Assembly (NCBI GenBank): GCA_020205615.1
Contig: CM035173.1
Location: 54,013,300-54,077,299 of the forward strand
Origin: Panax quinquefolius
Taxonomy: Eukaryota > Streptophyta > Magnoliopsida > Apiales > Araliaceae
Length of the DNA: 64,000 bases
Direction of reading: 5' to 3'
Shown: piece by piece, positions 44,382-54,855 of the stretch
Numbering within the stretch: position 1 is the stretch's first letter
Layout: the number at the start of each line of letters is the position of its first letter
Program-made: the position numbers and the translations under genes
The notes under the pieces: model-generated
Databases searched by the model: none
Told to the model about the DNA's origin: nothing
The model's input: only the letters and a program-made list of their open reading frames with translations

Positions 44382-45183
44382 CATACTCAAATGGCAACAA
44401 TCATTTCTGTCAAGCTTCACCTGCCAATCACTCATCAAAATACTATCACCCTTCACCCCAAATCCGCTCCCAATGGCAGTCTAAACCATCCTCTACTCCA
44501 CGCCATGCATCAACCACAGTTAAATTCTTATTGCCACTTTTTCAATAGATCTAGCACCAAAGAATGTTGACAACTAGCAAGGTTCTTACGTGACAATGAT
44601 GTTTAACCTACTGAAAATTTTACAAAAAATCATAGCCATTCTCCTTCTCACCAACCATGGTTATTTGATACTGAAGAATCTCATCATGTAACATTTGATG
44701 CAATAAGTCTTACTAACATCTCTTCTTATGGTGGTCCCAATGAAGTTCAACTAAGCGATGGTACAGGTTTGCCTATCACACACACACACACACACTTGTA
44801 ACACCACATTAACCACGTTGCATAACACCTTTCAACTTCATGATATTTTATGTGCTCCTAGTCTAAATCGTAATTTAATTTCTATAGCAAAGTTTTGCAA
44901 ATCTAATAACATTTCCATTGAATTTTTTCCCTTGCATTTTGTGGTGAACGATCGTTGCACGGGGGCTACTCTTTTTCACGAGGAGAATCAAAATGATGTC
45001 TATTGTGTTCGGCCATATTCATTCCTCACAAGAAATTCATCTCATCATTCGCTTTCAAGTTTGACTGTGGCATCAAAGTCTTAGGCATCCATTCACTCGT
45101 GTTCTTAGATTAGTTTTTCAGGGCCATAATAAATATATCATAACTAAGTTTAATGATAAATTTATCGTGATTCTTGTCTAAGT
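44382..45183 (+). pseudogene. Copia F protease and GAG-pre-integrase segment
   Basis: After the hAT-like element copia resumes. PWLFDTEESHHVT (protease; the Asp-Thr is kept and the Gly is lost), then YGGPNEVQLSDGTGLPI, NTFQLHDILCAPSLNRNLIS, IAKFCKSNNISIEFFPLHF and NDVYCVRPYS are recognisable. A CA microsatellite at 44775-44794 expands the ITHTG-NTTL region to a Thr-His repeat. The segment ends at the AGT TSD of the CACTA element. Confidence 0.78.
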
Positions 45184-45470
45184 CACTACAAGAAATAGGA
45201 CTATTTTTGACAGAATTAAGGTAGACCGAATTGATTCACTCGGAATTAAGGTATTACCGACGGAATATTCAGTCGATCATAAATCCCTCGAAAATAGGAC
45301 AAAGTCGACGGAATTCAGTTGATCTTAGACCATGCTTGGGGCGAAAAAATTTCCCTCCAGCGCGAATAACAACCTCGACGGAATACTATTAAGGTCGACG
45401 AATTGTGCGTCGAGGATAAACTATTATCGACGGAGCTTACCTCGACGGAATTCCGTCGGAAATAGTAAAT
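45184..45470 (+). repeat. Left subterminal repeats of the CACTA element
   Basis: Multiple copies of (G/A)TCGACGGAAT and its inverse ATTCCGTCGA occur in the first 290 bp. In CACTA elements such subterminal repeats bind the element-encoded TNPA-type protein. Confidence 0.75.
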
Positions 45471-45646
45471 AAAACCTAACTCATATCAGCACCGCGCCTC
45501 ACTTTTGCTGCTGCTCTCACCTTCTCCTTTCTCTCTGTTCTCGCTCTCTCTCTATTTCTCCTCCCATTGTTGTCATCCCTCTCGTCATCTGCCGCCCCTC
45601 CGACCTCCTTTCTGGCATCCCCTCCGGCATCCCCACTGCTGTGCTG

Positions 45647-45699
<53 letters not shown>

Positions 45700-46289
45700 T
45701 CCCCTCTTTTTTGTCTTTCCTATTTTGTACCTCATACGTGTCCATCATTCTCCATTATACTGACAAGGTTAGCTTAAGCACAATTAAGGTTAGTATTATT
45801 GTGCCCTAATTTATGATCAGTCCCCAGTCCCAAAATTATTCATAATTTCTAGTCTAATTTTTTCCCTTATATATGTTACCTATTCTGATTTTGTAATTTT
45901 TCCCCATATATATGATCAATTTTGTTAATTGATGAGGAGTACTTATGTATTATGAATTTAATTAACAGCTTGAATATTTAGGTTTGATTAGCAACTTATG
46001 TTAATTTGAGTTTTATGTTATACTTCTGCAATGGCAGTTATATGTTACTGGTTTTAGGGTTTAATTTGTGCAATTTGCATTTCATAATTTGATTGAGGCT
46101 GATGTTAGTCGTCTATTAAGTTGTATTGTTGAATTATATACACCTGTTGGTTAGTATTTGTGAAATCTTGGTATATTTGTTATTTTGGACGGAATTTCTA
46201 ACAGAAATTCTGTCAGAATTCCTCAATTTCAAAATCTGTGAGCCCTACCTTGTTTTATTTATGTATTTTATTAGTTTCCAATATTGAAA
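45471..46289 (+). other. CACTA leader region with (CT)n microsatellite
   Basis: 45505-45777 is pyrimidine-rich and reads open in two frames with Ser/Leu/Pro-rich peptides, which is low-complexity and not convincing coding. It includes an uninterrupted CT run at 45651-45696. The rest is AT-rich, with no motif seen apart from a TTCTAACAGAAATTCTGTCAGAATT inverted motif near 46197. Confidence 0.5.
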
Positions 46290-47430
46290 TATATTAAGTT
46301 GCAATTACTTAATTTCCTACTAATAAAATTAACTGAAAATGAACTAAGTAGCATTTACTTAATTTTAAATTACTAAAAAATAAATAATATTATAACATAA
46401 ACTAAATTTAAATTATATTTTGTATGATAAGATAATATAAAATAATAAAATCAAATAAAATAATTAAGATAAAATAAAATAAATTTATTTAATTTATTAT
46501 AATTAAATTAAATAATATAATATAACATATAGTAATATAATACAATCAAATAAATTAAATTAAAATAATTTAATTTAATTTACCTTAAATAAATTGTAAA
46601 TAAAATAATACAATATAAAATACACTATACTAATACAAAATAAAATAAATTGAATTAAATTACAATAAAAATAAAATAAAATAAATAAAATAAAATAAAA
46701 TAAAATAAATTTTGTAGATTAAACAAAATAAAATAAAATAAAATAAACAAAACAAAATTAATAAAATAAAAATAAAACAAAATAAATAATACAAAATAAT
46801 ACAAAATAAATTAAAATAAAATAAATTAAAATACATAAATAAATCAAAATAAATTAATAAATTAAATTTAGAATAAATAAAATAAAATTAATAATAAACT
46901 AGAATAAATTAAAATTTTAAAATTTAATTTAATATCATTACATATAAATTATTTAATTTAAATAATATAATATAATAAAAAAATAAAATAAAATAAAGAA
47001 TAATAAAATAATGTAGAATAATTATCTTAAACTATGTAGCATTTGCTTAATTTTCCATTACATAAAAAATATCCCTAATTAAATAAAATCAAAGCTAATA
47101 AATTAAATAAACATAAATTAAAATAATATAATATATTTGAAATAAATTTACATCAAATAAAATAATAAACTAAGTAGAATTTGCTTAGTTTTCTACAATT
47201 AAAAGTAATCGCATAATAAGTTGTCTACATATTCAATAAATAAAATAAAATACATGTTGACCGGGTAGCATTTACCTATTTTTTTATTGGTAAAATAAAC
47301 TAAATACCATTTGATTAGTTTGCCACAATTTTCAAATGTAATAACATATAAATTAAATTAACTGTAATATAATAACATATAAATTAAATGAAATATAATA
47401 TAATACAACATGGTAATGAAAAATAATATA
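46290..47430 (+). repeat. TAAAA-rich low-complexity tract
   Basis: Over a kilobase is made almost only of A and T, dominated by AAATAAAATA-type words. Short GC-containing pieces (AGCATTTGCTTAATTTTC, AGCATTTACC-like) recur at about 46347, 47037, 47175 and 47265. Confidence 0.8.
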
Positions 47431-47435
47431 ATATA

Positions 47436-48240
47436 TTCATAGCAGTTGCAGCTGTAATGATTACTAGGAGAAGAGTCAAGGACTTCCTTGTATACAAGGT
47501 TCGACATAGCAGTTGCAGCTAATAGTACTCCAACCGGTTCCTCGGCAGCAATTAAAAAAAAAGGGTCGTAGTTCTTGTTTATGTCTTATACTCGAATAAT
47601 AAAGTTAATTGAATTATTGCGGATATTCCTCACTGTTCCATTATAACAGATGACAACATCCTGAAGGAGTGCCATTAAGTTATTGAACAAAGTTCTAGGT
47701 TAAGCAACCCTCTAGATGAACGAACGATCACTTCTCTTCTAGGAATGAATCATCTTCCCATATGGGTCCAATCCATGACATAGACAGCTTCTCACCACTT
47801 CGAATTCCTCAGATGGGTAGTTCTCACATAACATCTCACCTCTTTTTCTATGAGAACTACCCATCTGAGGAATTCAGAATGGTGAGAAGTTATCTATGTT
47901 ATGGATTGGACCCATATCAGGCAATGATTCATTCCTAGTAGAGAAGTGATCGTTCGTTCATATAGAGGGTTTCTTAACTTGGAACTTTGTTCAATAGCTT
48001 AATGGAACTCCTTCGGGATGTTGTCATCTGTTATGATGGAATAATGAGGAATGTCTGCAGTAATTCAATTAACTTTATTATTTGAGTATAGGACACAAAC
48101 AGAAACTACGACCCTTTTTTTTAATTACTACCGAGGAACCGATTGGAGTACTATTAGCTGCAACTGCTATGTTGAACCCTACATACAAGGAAGTCCTTGA
48201 CTCTTCTCCTAGTAGTCATTACAGCTTCAACTGCTATGAA
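47436..48240. repeat. Long inverted repeat (two 390-bp arms, 24-bp loop)
   Basis: The left arm (47436-47826) is the reverse complement of the right arm (47851-48240), about 89% identical by eye, around a short loop (47827-47850). Matching landmarks are CTCAGATGGGTAGTTCTCA against TGAGAACTACCCATCTGAG near the centre, and ATAGCAGTTG against CAACTGCTAT at the outer ends. An RNA from either strand could fold into one long hairpin. The arms hold no recognised domain. Confidence 0.9.
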
Positions 48241-48370
48241 ACTTAGAAACCCGTTTGACAAGCAGGAGTGAATGTCGAACAGTATAGTCTCTATAGATTC
48301 CAAATAACAATTCTCATAAACTAAGTACCACTTACTTATCAGGTAATATCACATACTTTCATATTTCAGG

Positions 48371-49590
48371 TATATGTGTTGATTAAAGCAGAAAGTTCAA
48401 AACAAAGCTCGTGTAGAGGGTTCTATTGTTGAACGCTATACGGAGGAAGAGCTTGTCAACTTCTGCTCATTGTACTTTGACGATGTAGTTGCAACAAAGC
48501 ACAACTATCTAAGTCGGAATGAGGTCGCCGATTCGTCTGGTCGTGCTGATGATGAGTTGGTTGTATTCACTTATTCAGCTAAACCATTTGGACATGAGAC
48601 AAAAACTTACCTAACCGATAAAGATTTAAAGATTTTCTCTACATACGTGTTTCTAAATATGCCAGAAGTATCGTCGTACATCAAGTATGTATTATTACAA
48701 GTTGAAAATGATTTATCTAACCTTAATCAATAATTAAACAATTGCCATATTATTGTACGCAGTTCATTCGAATTAGAAGCGCATGCTTCTAACCCGGGGT
48801 TGACTACATCACAGATGGAAGCATTTCACTAATGCATAATTTCACCAGTGGTTTAAGAGAAGGGTCAAAGAAGAGAACGCGTATGAGCGTTTTAGAGATT
48901 TCATTTTAGGCCCGTACAAACTTATTAGTTCATTTCCAGGCTGCATCATGAATGGGTATAGATTCAAGGTTAATAACGTGAATGAATTGACATCAGTCAG
49001 CTCTGGCGTTGTCGTGTTGGGAAGTTGTTACGGAGATTCTGAGTCCAATTACTATGGAAGATTATAGGAAGTTGTTATGCTCAATTATCCAGGGGCCAAA
49101 AAGGTCATTACATTTAAGTGTCGCTGGTTTGATACTGCAAGATATAATATCCAAGTTACAATCTAATGACGTATTTGTGTTAGCCAGCCAAGCAAATCAA
49201 GTGTACTACGCCCCTAATGTGGTAAATTATAGAAGCCCTTGGCATACAGCTGTTACAACAAAGACTCGATCATTTGATGGTACTAATCTGTCTGGAACGG
49301 ATGAACCATTGCAAGAAGAAGTTAGCAATCTCAGCCACGTATTTCAATATGATGGCGACGTTTTGGTAGATGATGTTGTTGATGTACCCGATGTCGACGA
49401 AGTGGAAGAAGATGTGGTTGTCAGTTCGTACGAGATGGTAGAAGATGATGCTGAGGAAGAAATTGATACAGAAGAGGAAGAGACAGAATCAGAGGATGAA
49501 AATGATTTTGATTCTGACGGGTTTGACGACGTACTACTTCTTCAGAATTTGGTGTTTTGTAAATATTATACTACTAAAACAAATCATTAG
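48371..49590 (+). pseudogene. C-terminal part of a TNP2-type CACTA transposase
   Basis: After an acceptor-like TTTCAG the frame reads KVQNKARVEGSIVERYTEEE, LVNFCSLYFDDVV and KTYLTDKDLKIFSTYVFLNM (DUF4218-like), to a stop at 48731-48733. From 48839: FKRRVKEENAYERFRDFILG, GYRFKVNNVNEL, SGVVVLGSCYGDSESNYYG, a TAG, then EVVMLNYPGAKKVITFKCRW (DUF4216-like). After a frameshift near 49150, SNDVFVLASQANQVYYAPNV and SPWHTAVTT complete the domain. A Glu/Asp-rich tail follows (about residues 125-180 of the final frame). The DDE catalytic domain (Transposase_21) expected upstream is not seen, and stops make the product non-functional. Confidence 0.75.
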
Positions 49591-49639
49591 AATAATTGCA
49601 ATGAAATTTCACTAATGCAAATTTATGTCTATTATTTTA

Positions 49640-51649
49640 GTAATACAACCACACTGAGACATAAGCGGTGGAGGTGGTGGTAGTGGTGGCGGCTACCGAT
49701 GGATCGGTGACTGGCTCTAGTATGGGTCGTCTTCGTCAGCTAGTGAGTTAACACTTTTTTCATAACTATATTAAACATTCATTTACTATAATATATCAAT
49801 ATCATAACTATATTAAACATACAGATGCTAGACGTCGACGTCAGCGAGAGCCTAACCTCGGTCGATTAGGTCATCCGCCAGCGGTTCCCAACATATGCCC
49901 CGTTGATGTTGGGTCATCATGGTAGGTTTCAACTTTAATATATTTATGTTCAATTATAGAATGATATTATTATGTGATTAATAAATTAAAATTTTCCATA
50001 CAAATTTTGTTTTCTAGTATTATGGATTCGGTCGCTAAGCAGACCATACATGCCATATGTCTGGCGCATCTCTCGACTAGATGTATGCGATTTAGCCGTA
50101 CTCACGTTACGATGCCAACTTTATGTTGATAGTGTTACGGGAGTTTCACGTAAGTCGAATTACATATATTAAATCAAGGTTCAAGTTATTTAAATATTGT
50201 TCAAATAATTAATTATATGTACGTTATGTTTGCTTGATAGAGGTATTATAGATACAATCCCAGCATCACTGAGGCAAATGGTGATGTCGTTATTATTGTG
50301 CACATCTCGAAGAACTATTCTGGCTGGATGTACGAGATGCATATGAGAGCAGTCCGGGCAGTAGAAGAATCCCCCAGGACTACTATACGCCAGCATCAGC
50401 CACCAATAATATCAGATGCAGTATGGGCTGCCATGTATACATATTAGGATGATGTTTCCTTCAAGACCAAGTTTTAGCAGATGAAGAAGAATCAAGGCCA
50501 GCTACGAGTTGTACATACTTCTGGCTCGCTGTCATTTTAAGAGGTTAAGTCGGTATGTATTTATATTTAGTTTAATTTAATATTAAACTATAACTATATT
50601 AAAGTAAGGTAATATTAATTAATGTACATGATTTAGGCTATGCGGAGTAGCTTGGGCCGACCTCCTACTATGATGGAATTCTGGATAAAGTCCATACGCC
50701 GAAGGATTCAACTTTAGGGTCGACGATGTCTCCAGCAGCACTCGTTATACGGGCAATACATTTACTATAATCTCTGTAATTTAGGATCATATTACATAAT
50801 TTATAGGATGATACAAAGTTACCTCACATGTACATATATTAAATTACAGGACCGGTTTGAGAAGCTCATGACCAACAGATATAGCAGACTTGTGAGGTCG
50901 CTAAGGACGATCTTGAGCGGTGATCCCATCATTCCCTCCGCCTCGAGAGATTAGTTTATCTCGGGATGAGGAGACGACTCTTTGGGTCGCATCTCAGGAT
51001 ACTCCCATTAGCACTACCAGCCGATATCGAGTGTTGGGGTTGCTAAGGATACCAGCCTATACACTGCCTGGAGGTATAATATTTTAGTTTAATTCTTATT
51101 TATGAATAAAGTAAACTTAATTATAATATTATTCATGTTATATTTATTTTTGTAGGCTCTAGCCAGCGTCTGGATCCGAGAGTCCCCGTGGGACCACCAC
51201 ATACGGGCACTGGCTTAGACGATGCTTTATTCTAGCGGGTTGTGGCTGCCTGCTCGGAGAGTTTTGAGATGGATCTGCTATTCCATCATTGGGACACCTT
51301 GGTAGTTCTCACCTCCATCGACTTGCCGAGAACATTGCAAATTTGGTGCCACCGCGTCGAGAGTACGGGTATCCCTCGAGCGATTCATTTGCTCTACGCG
51401 ATGAGATTGTTCGGATGGTGGTTACCTTACTACTGGATGTGTTTGGGTCGTTGTTGAGTCAGCCCTCGACTACTCAGGTATACTATTCATAATATAATTC
51501 TATTTTGCATGTTATGTAATTTTCATTTAATTACTTATCTTTAACTGTATTATATATATGGACTAATGAGTTACATTATATTGTCTCAACAGGGTGACGA
51601 TCGGGCTGACGATGCTGATGAGCGGTTGGACGACGATGGCGGCCCGTGA
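49640..51649 (+). pseudogene. Second CACTA gene (Transposase_24/TNPA-like), multi-exon
   Basis: Splice signals define exons at about 49640-49739, 49825-49921, 50018-50149, 50241-50552, 50637-50755, 50850-51073, 51157-51477 and 51593-51649; donors include GTGAGT, GTAGGT, GTAAGT, GTATGT, and acceptors end in CAG or TAG. Exon 4 reads RYYRYNPSITEANGDVVIIV, YSGWMYEMHMRAVRA, DAVWAAMY, then MKKNQGQLRVVHTSGSLSF. Exon 5 reads AMRSSLGRPPTMMEFW. This fits the pattern of plant Ptta/En/Spm transposases (PF03004): an HTGGS-F motif followed by LGR-PT-ME. Exons 7-8 splice in frame to a short acidic end with GDDRADDADERLDDD. Stops in exons 3, 4 and 7 indicate decay. Confidence 0.55.
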
Positions 51650-51984
51650 CATATATAGTTTTGTTATGCTTAATGTGATGTAAATTTTAATAATTTAGCT
51701 AATTTTTGATGTATTGTAGCTTTTATTTATCATTACTTTAGTTTGACATATTTACGTTAGTTTAAATGCATATTTGATATACTTTAGTTGATTAGAACTT
51801 TAGTTTAATGTCATATTCAAGTTGGCCTTGGTAATTAATATTTATGTTGGTCATTATTGGTGGCATTGGATTATATTTGTGTGTTATGTGTTATTGGAAA
51901 AAAAATAGGTACACAGGTACAAAAAATGAGGGTATTATTATCCTGGATATTGCCAAAATAGAAAAAATATTTTTTTAAAAAAAA

Positions 51985-52445
51985 AGGGCTAAAGTCGACG
52001 GAATAGCATTATCCTAGACGGAATTCCATAGAGATTAAGCAGCTTCTAAATTTTTGTGGGATGCCACGTGTCATGTTTAGTATCGACTAACTATTCTTGA
52101 CAAATGAATTCAGTCAACCATATGTTAATCTCGACCGAATATTCCGTCGAGGTTAAGCCACTTGTAAATTTTTGTGGATGTCATGTGTCACGTTTAGTAT
52201 CGACCAACTATTCTCGACGGATGAAATTCAGTCGATCATATATTAACCTCAACTGAATATTCCGTCGAGGTTAGTTCGGTTGAGGATATATATCTTCGAC
52301 TGAAATATCGACGGACTTAATTTCAACGTGATTATATCCGACTGCATTTCTAACCTGATATTATGTCAAAATTATCATAAACTCGACGGATTATGCTTAA
52401 TTCCAACGGAATATTCCGTCGGAAATAACCCTTTTTCTTGTAGTG
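51985..52445 (+). repeat. Right subterminal repeats of the CACTA element
   Basis: TCGACGGAAT-type units in both orientations occur between 51993 and 52430. They include a tandem duplication of about 115 bp (52040-52280) with GCCACGTGTCATGTTTAGTA and a second copy TCATGTGTCACGTTTAGTA. Confidence 0.75.
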
Positions 52446-52629
52446 AGTAAAAAAAGACACAAGCTACCTTCTAGTGTTAGTTCCATGTCCAGCTCTCGAT
52501 CAATTCAACTTGTTTATATTGATGTCTGGGGTCCGACTAAAACATCAATTGACAACTTTTAATATTACATTATCTTTGTTGATTATTTTACTAAATACAC
52601 TTGGTTATTCTTGATGAGAAGATTTTATA
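52446..52629 (+). pseudogene. Copia F integrase, first fragment
   Basis: SKKRHKLPSSVSSMSSSRSI, QLVYIDVWGPTKTSIDNF and YYIIFVDYFTKYTWLFLMRR form the start of a copia integrase core; the catalytic D is in IDVWGP and the next landmark VDYFTKYTW follows. One stop interrupts near 52561. It directly continues the copia segment at 45183. Confidence 0.85.
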
Positions 52630-53986
52630 TGTGCGAATCATGTATTTTTGACTTGATTATTTTGCAAGTTCTCAAGTATTTTTAATTTATTTTGAAGCAT
52701 TTTAATGTTTTTGTGCAGAAATGAGAAATTTGACCCATGATGGAGTATAAAGTAATAAACGGTGTATATTCAGCCTTTTTATGAAGCTATGAGTGTCAAG
52801 TGTTGGCTTGGGACAAGTAGTTGGGCATGACATTGGGTTGGAGGATCAAATGGGCGTGTAATAGAGCAAAGAGTACTGAAATTTACAGAATGTTTAGCGT
52901 TGCGGTGTTGGTCTTGAGAGCCGTAACGCTGCCCTTGTTTATTCTAGAGCGCTGCAGCTGGTTCTCGGGAGCGTGGGGCATGTGGGCTAGAAAGGTTTTT
53001 AATTATGTGCTGATTAAGTTCACAATTCCAATAAAAAATGTATCATAGAGGCCTAAGTAGTTAAAAGGTCTAGAGAATGCTGAAAAAAGGAGGATTATTT
53101 CCAATAATCTATCAATATTCATCAAGGGTTGAGAGGATCAAAGGAGGCTATTGTCATCAGCATAGGTCTAATCTAGGAAGAAAAAGGAGAACCACAAGGA
53201 TAGAAAGTTGGAGTATTTGATTGAGAGTTTTTTTACATATTCTTTCTTCTACTCTATCTTAGATTTTTGTACTTTAATTATGTTTATGGGATATATGATG
53301 ATGATGTTTTCTTTGTTTACTATGAACTAAATTTTTTTTCAAAATTACAATGGAACTTGATGGTTGGCTTTAATTAATGTATTCTTTATTTGATTATGAT
53401 TGGTTGTATGCAAAGTTGTTTATCATTTTTTTGTGCTTAACGTAGTGATTGTTTGGCCAACAATCGATTTAATAATCTAGATTATATTGAGAATTAGATT
53501 ATAGATTTGGATGGAAATATGATATATGCGTTGGACTTATTCTTCTTAAGAGTGAATAGCCAATTTGCATGTGGGATTGAAATATATCTACATGTCGTAT
53601 GAACTTGTAGAAAGAATTGATAATTATGAATTTATTATTAATTGTTCACATAAGAATATAGTGAATTAATTAAAAGTGGTTACGATTATCTAATCTTGAA
53701 AAAAGTTAAGTAATTAATTGTGAATTATTGTTTAGCAATTTGTTATAATTGACTAATTGAATAGAGAGTAAAGAAATTTGGGTACTTCATTGGGGGTAAA
53801 TTGTAATCTTGATCATTAATTCCAATAAATATTTTCTTTAGATTTATTACATTAGTTAAATTTAATTTATTAGTTGAACACTTGAAGTTATTCTTTTAAA
53901 TAAAATTGATAGTTGAATATTTCTTATTAGATTATTCTTCATGGAAACGATACCTTATATGCCGCTATATTGTATAATCGATAGCA
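52630..53986 (+). mobile_element. Athila-like solo LTR (about 1.36 kb)
   Basis: Integrase similarity of copia F stops at 52629 and resumes at about 53990, with a TG...CA segment of LTR size between. Like the LTR of element D, it has a GTGCAG-type motif near its start (52717), an AACTAAATTTT--C-AAATTACAATGGAACTTG block (53323-53361, compare 7825-7852) and an ATGGAAACGATAC motif near the end. The flanks TTATA and TATAG do not form a clean TSD, so the exact ends are uncertain by a few bases. Confidence 0.6.
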
Positions 53987-54339
53987 TATAGTTGTGTGTG
54001 AAATTACTTCCTTTACTTTTCATCTACTCAGGTAATGGTGGTGAAAGTGAATCTCTCCAACCTATTTTTTGTTCCACTGGCATTTCTCATTTAACCACTC
54101 CCTCACACACCTCGGAGCCCAATAGTACACCTAAAACACGACATAGACACATCAAAGAAAACTCTCTCCCTTCTCTACCATGCATCCTTATCATTGTGAT
54201 ATTGGTCCCATGCTTGTCTATCGGCCGGGTACCTCATCAATAGAGATAATCACCTTTCCATATTTTGTTCCATAGACCACCTAACTATGATTTGTTGAAA
54301 AAAATTTTGTGTCTATGCTATCCGTGGCGTGAATATTAA
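53987..54339 (+). pseudogene. Copia F integrase, second fragment
   Basis: Reads VKLLPLLFIYSGNGGESESL, QPIFCSTGISHLTTPSHTSE, RHRHIKENSLPSLPC and, in another frame, SHACLSAGYLINR, then NYDLLKK-LCLCYP-like sequence. This corresponds to the second D region (here SGNGGE; the Asp is not preserved) and the RRHRHIVETGL helix region of copia integrases. It is cut at 54340 by the Tat element. Confidence 0.75.
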
Positions 54340-54801
54340 TGTCTGATTTGTATAGTGGGTCAAAGTCCACGTGGAGGTATTTAACCCTATGTAGTTTTGC
54401 CAGTTGAAAATTTTAAGGAATCAAAAAAATCCTAATTGCATTTAATTTTCAATTCCTAAAGAAAGTATTAGGATATAATCCGACTTCCTTTCTTTTAGGA
54501 GATTCAATTCGATCTTACTAATGGATTATACCTAATGAGGAATCATATTTCTATACGGGAAAGAAGGTGTGATCACTATAAAAACAAGGTTATACCTTAA
54601 TTCTCAACTACATATAATATTATGTAGAACACTATAACATAAAGCCTCCATTGTTAAACCTTATTCAGGTTGTACTTATTCTCACCCCGGAGTTATCCCC
54701 AAGCGGCACAAGCTGTCAAGCTCTGCGTGTGATTTCATTTTTATGTATGATTTGACACGTTTTTAGTGGTTGAGGTGCTTGGGCAAATCTTGGAGTTAAC
54801 A
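54340..54801 (+). repeat. 5' LTR of Tat element I
   Basis: Runs from TGTCTGATTTG to TTGGAGTTAACA. The stretch CACTATAAAAACAAGG near 54573 is the likely TATA box. The CCTCCATTGTTAAACC and GGCACAAGCTGTCAAGC blocks are shared with the minus-strand LTR at 16777-17480. ATTAA at 54335-54339 is the likely TSD. Confidence 0.8.
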
Positions 54802-54819
54802 TTGGCGCTAGAAAGAAGG
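54802..54819 (+). other. Primer-binding site of Tat element I
   Basis: TTGGCGCTAGAAAGAAGG abuts the LTR. GGCGCTAGAA-GAAGG is a PBS form seen in Tat-type elements; I do not assign the tRNA with certainty. Confidence 0.65.
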
Positions 54820-54855
54820 AATTAGTGTTATGTCATTTTCAATCACAAAAAAGTT

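Larger units (their letters stand above)
45184..52445 (+). mobile_element. CACTA (En/Spm-type) transposon, 7.26 kb
   Basis: Terminal inverted repeats begin CACTACAAGAAATAGG at the left and CACTACAAGAAAAAGG (reverse complement) at the right, with perfect 3-bp AGT TSDs (45181-45183, 52446-52448). Both subterminal regions hold many TCGACGGAAT-type repeats. The inside contains a degraded C-terminal part of the TNP2-type transposase and a second multi-intron gene. Where the transposase catalytic domain should be there is an AT-rich tract and an 800-bp inverted repeat, so the element is probably non-autonomous. It interrupts copia F between the pre-integrase and integrase segments. Confidence 0.92.
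42472..54339 (+). mobile_element. Ty1/copia element F, heavily interrupted
   Basis: Copia segments in order (Gag, protease with pre-integrase, integrase core) are spread over 12 kb by three insertions: hAT-like (42997-44381), CACTA (45184-52445) and an Athila-like solo LTR (52630-53986). The protein similarity resumes at each right-hand boundary. No LTR is found: the left end abuts element G, and the right end is cut at 54340 by the Tat element. Motifs suggest the Ale/Retrofit-like group. Confidence 0.8.

Noticed and set aside
45505..45777. Ser/Leu/Pro-rich open frames around the CT microsatellite
   Set aside because: Open only because of the CT repeat, which is stop-free in every frame; no domain.
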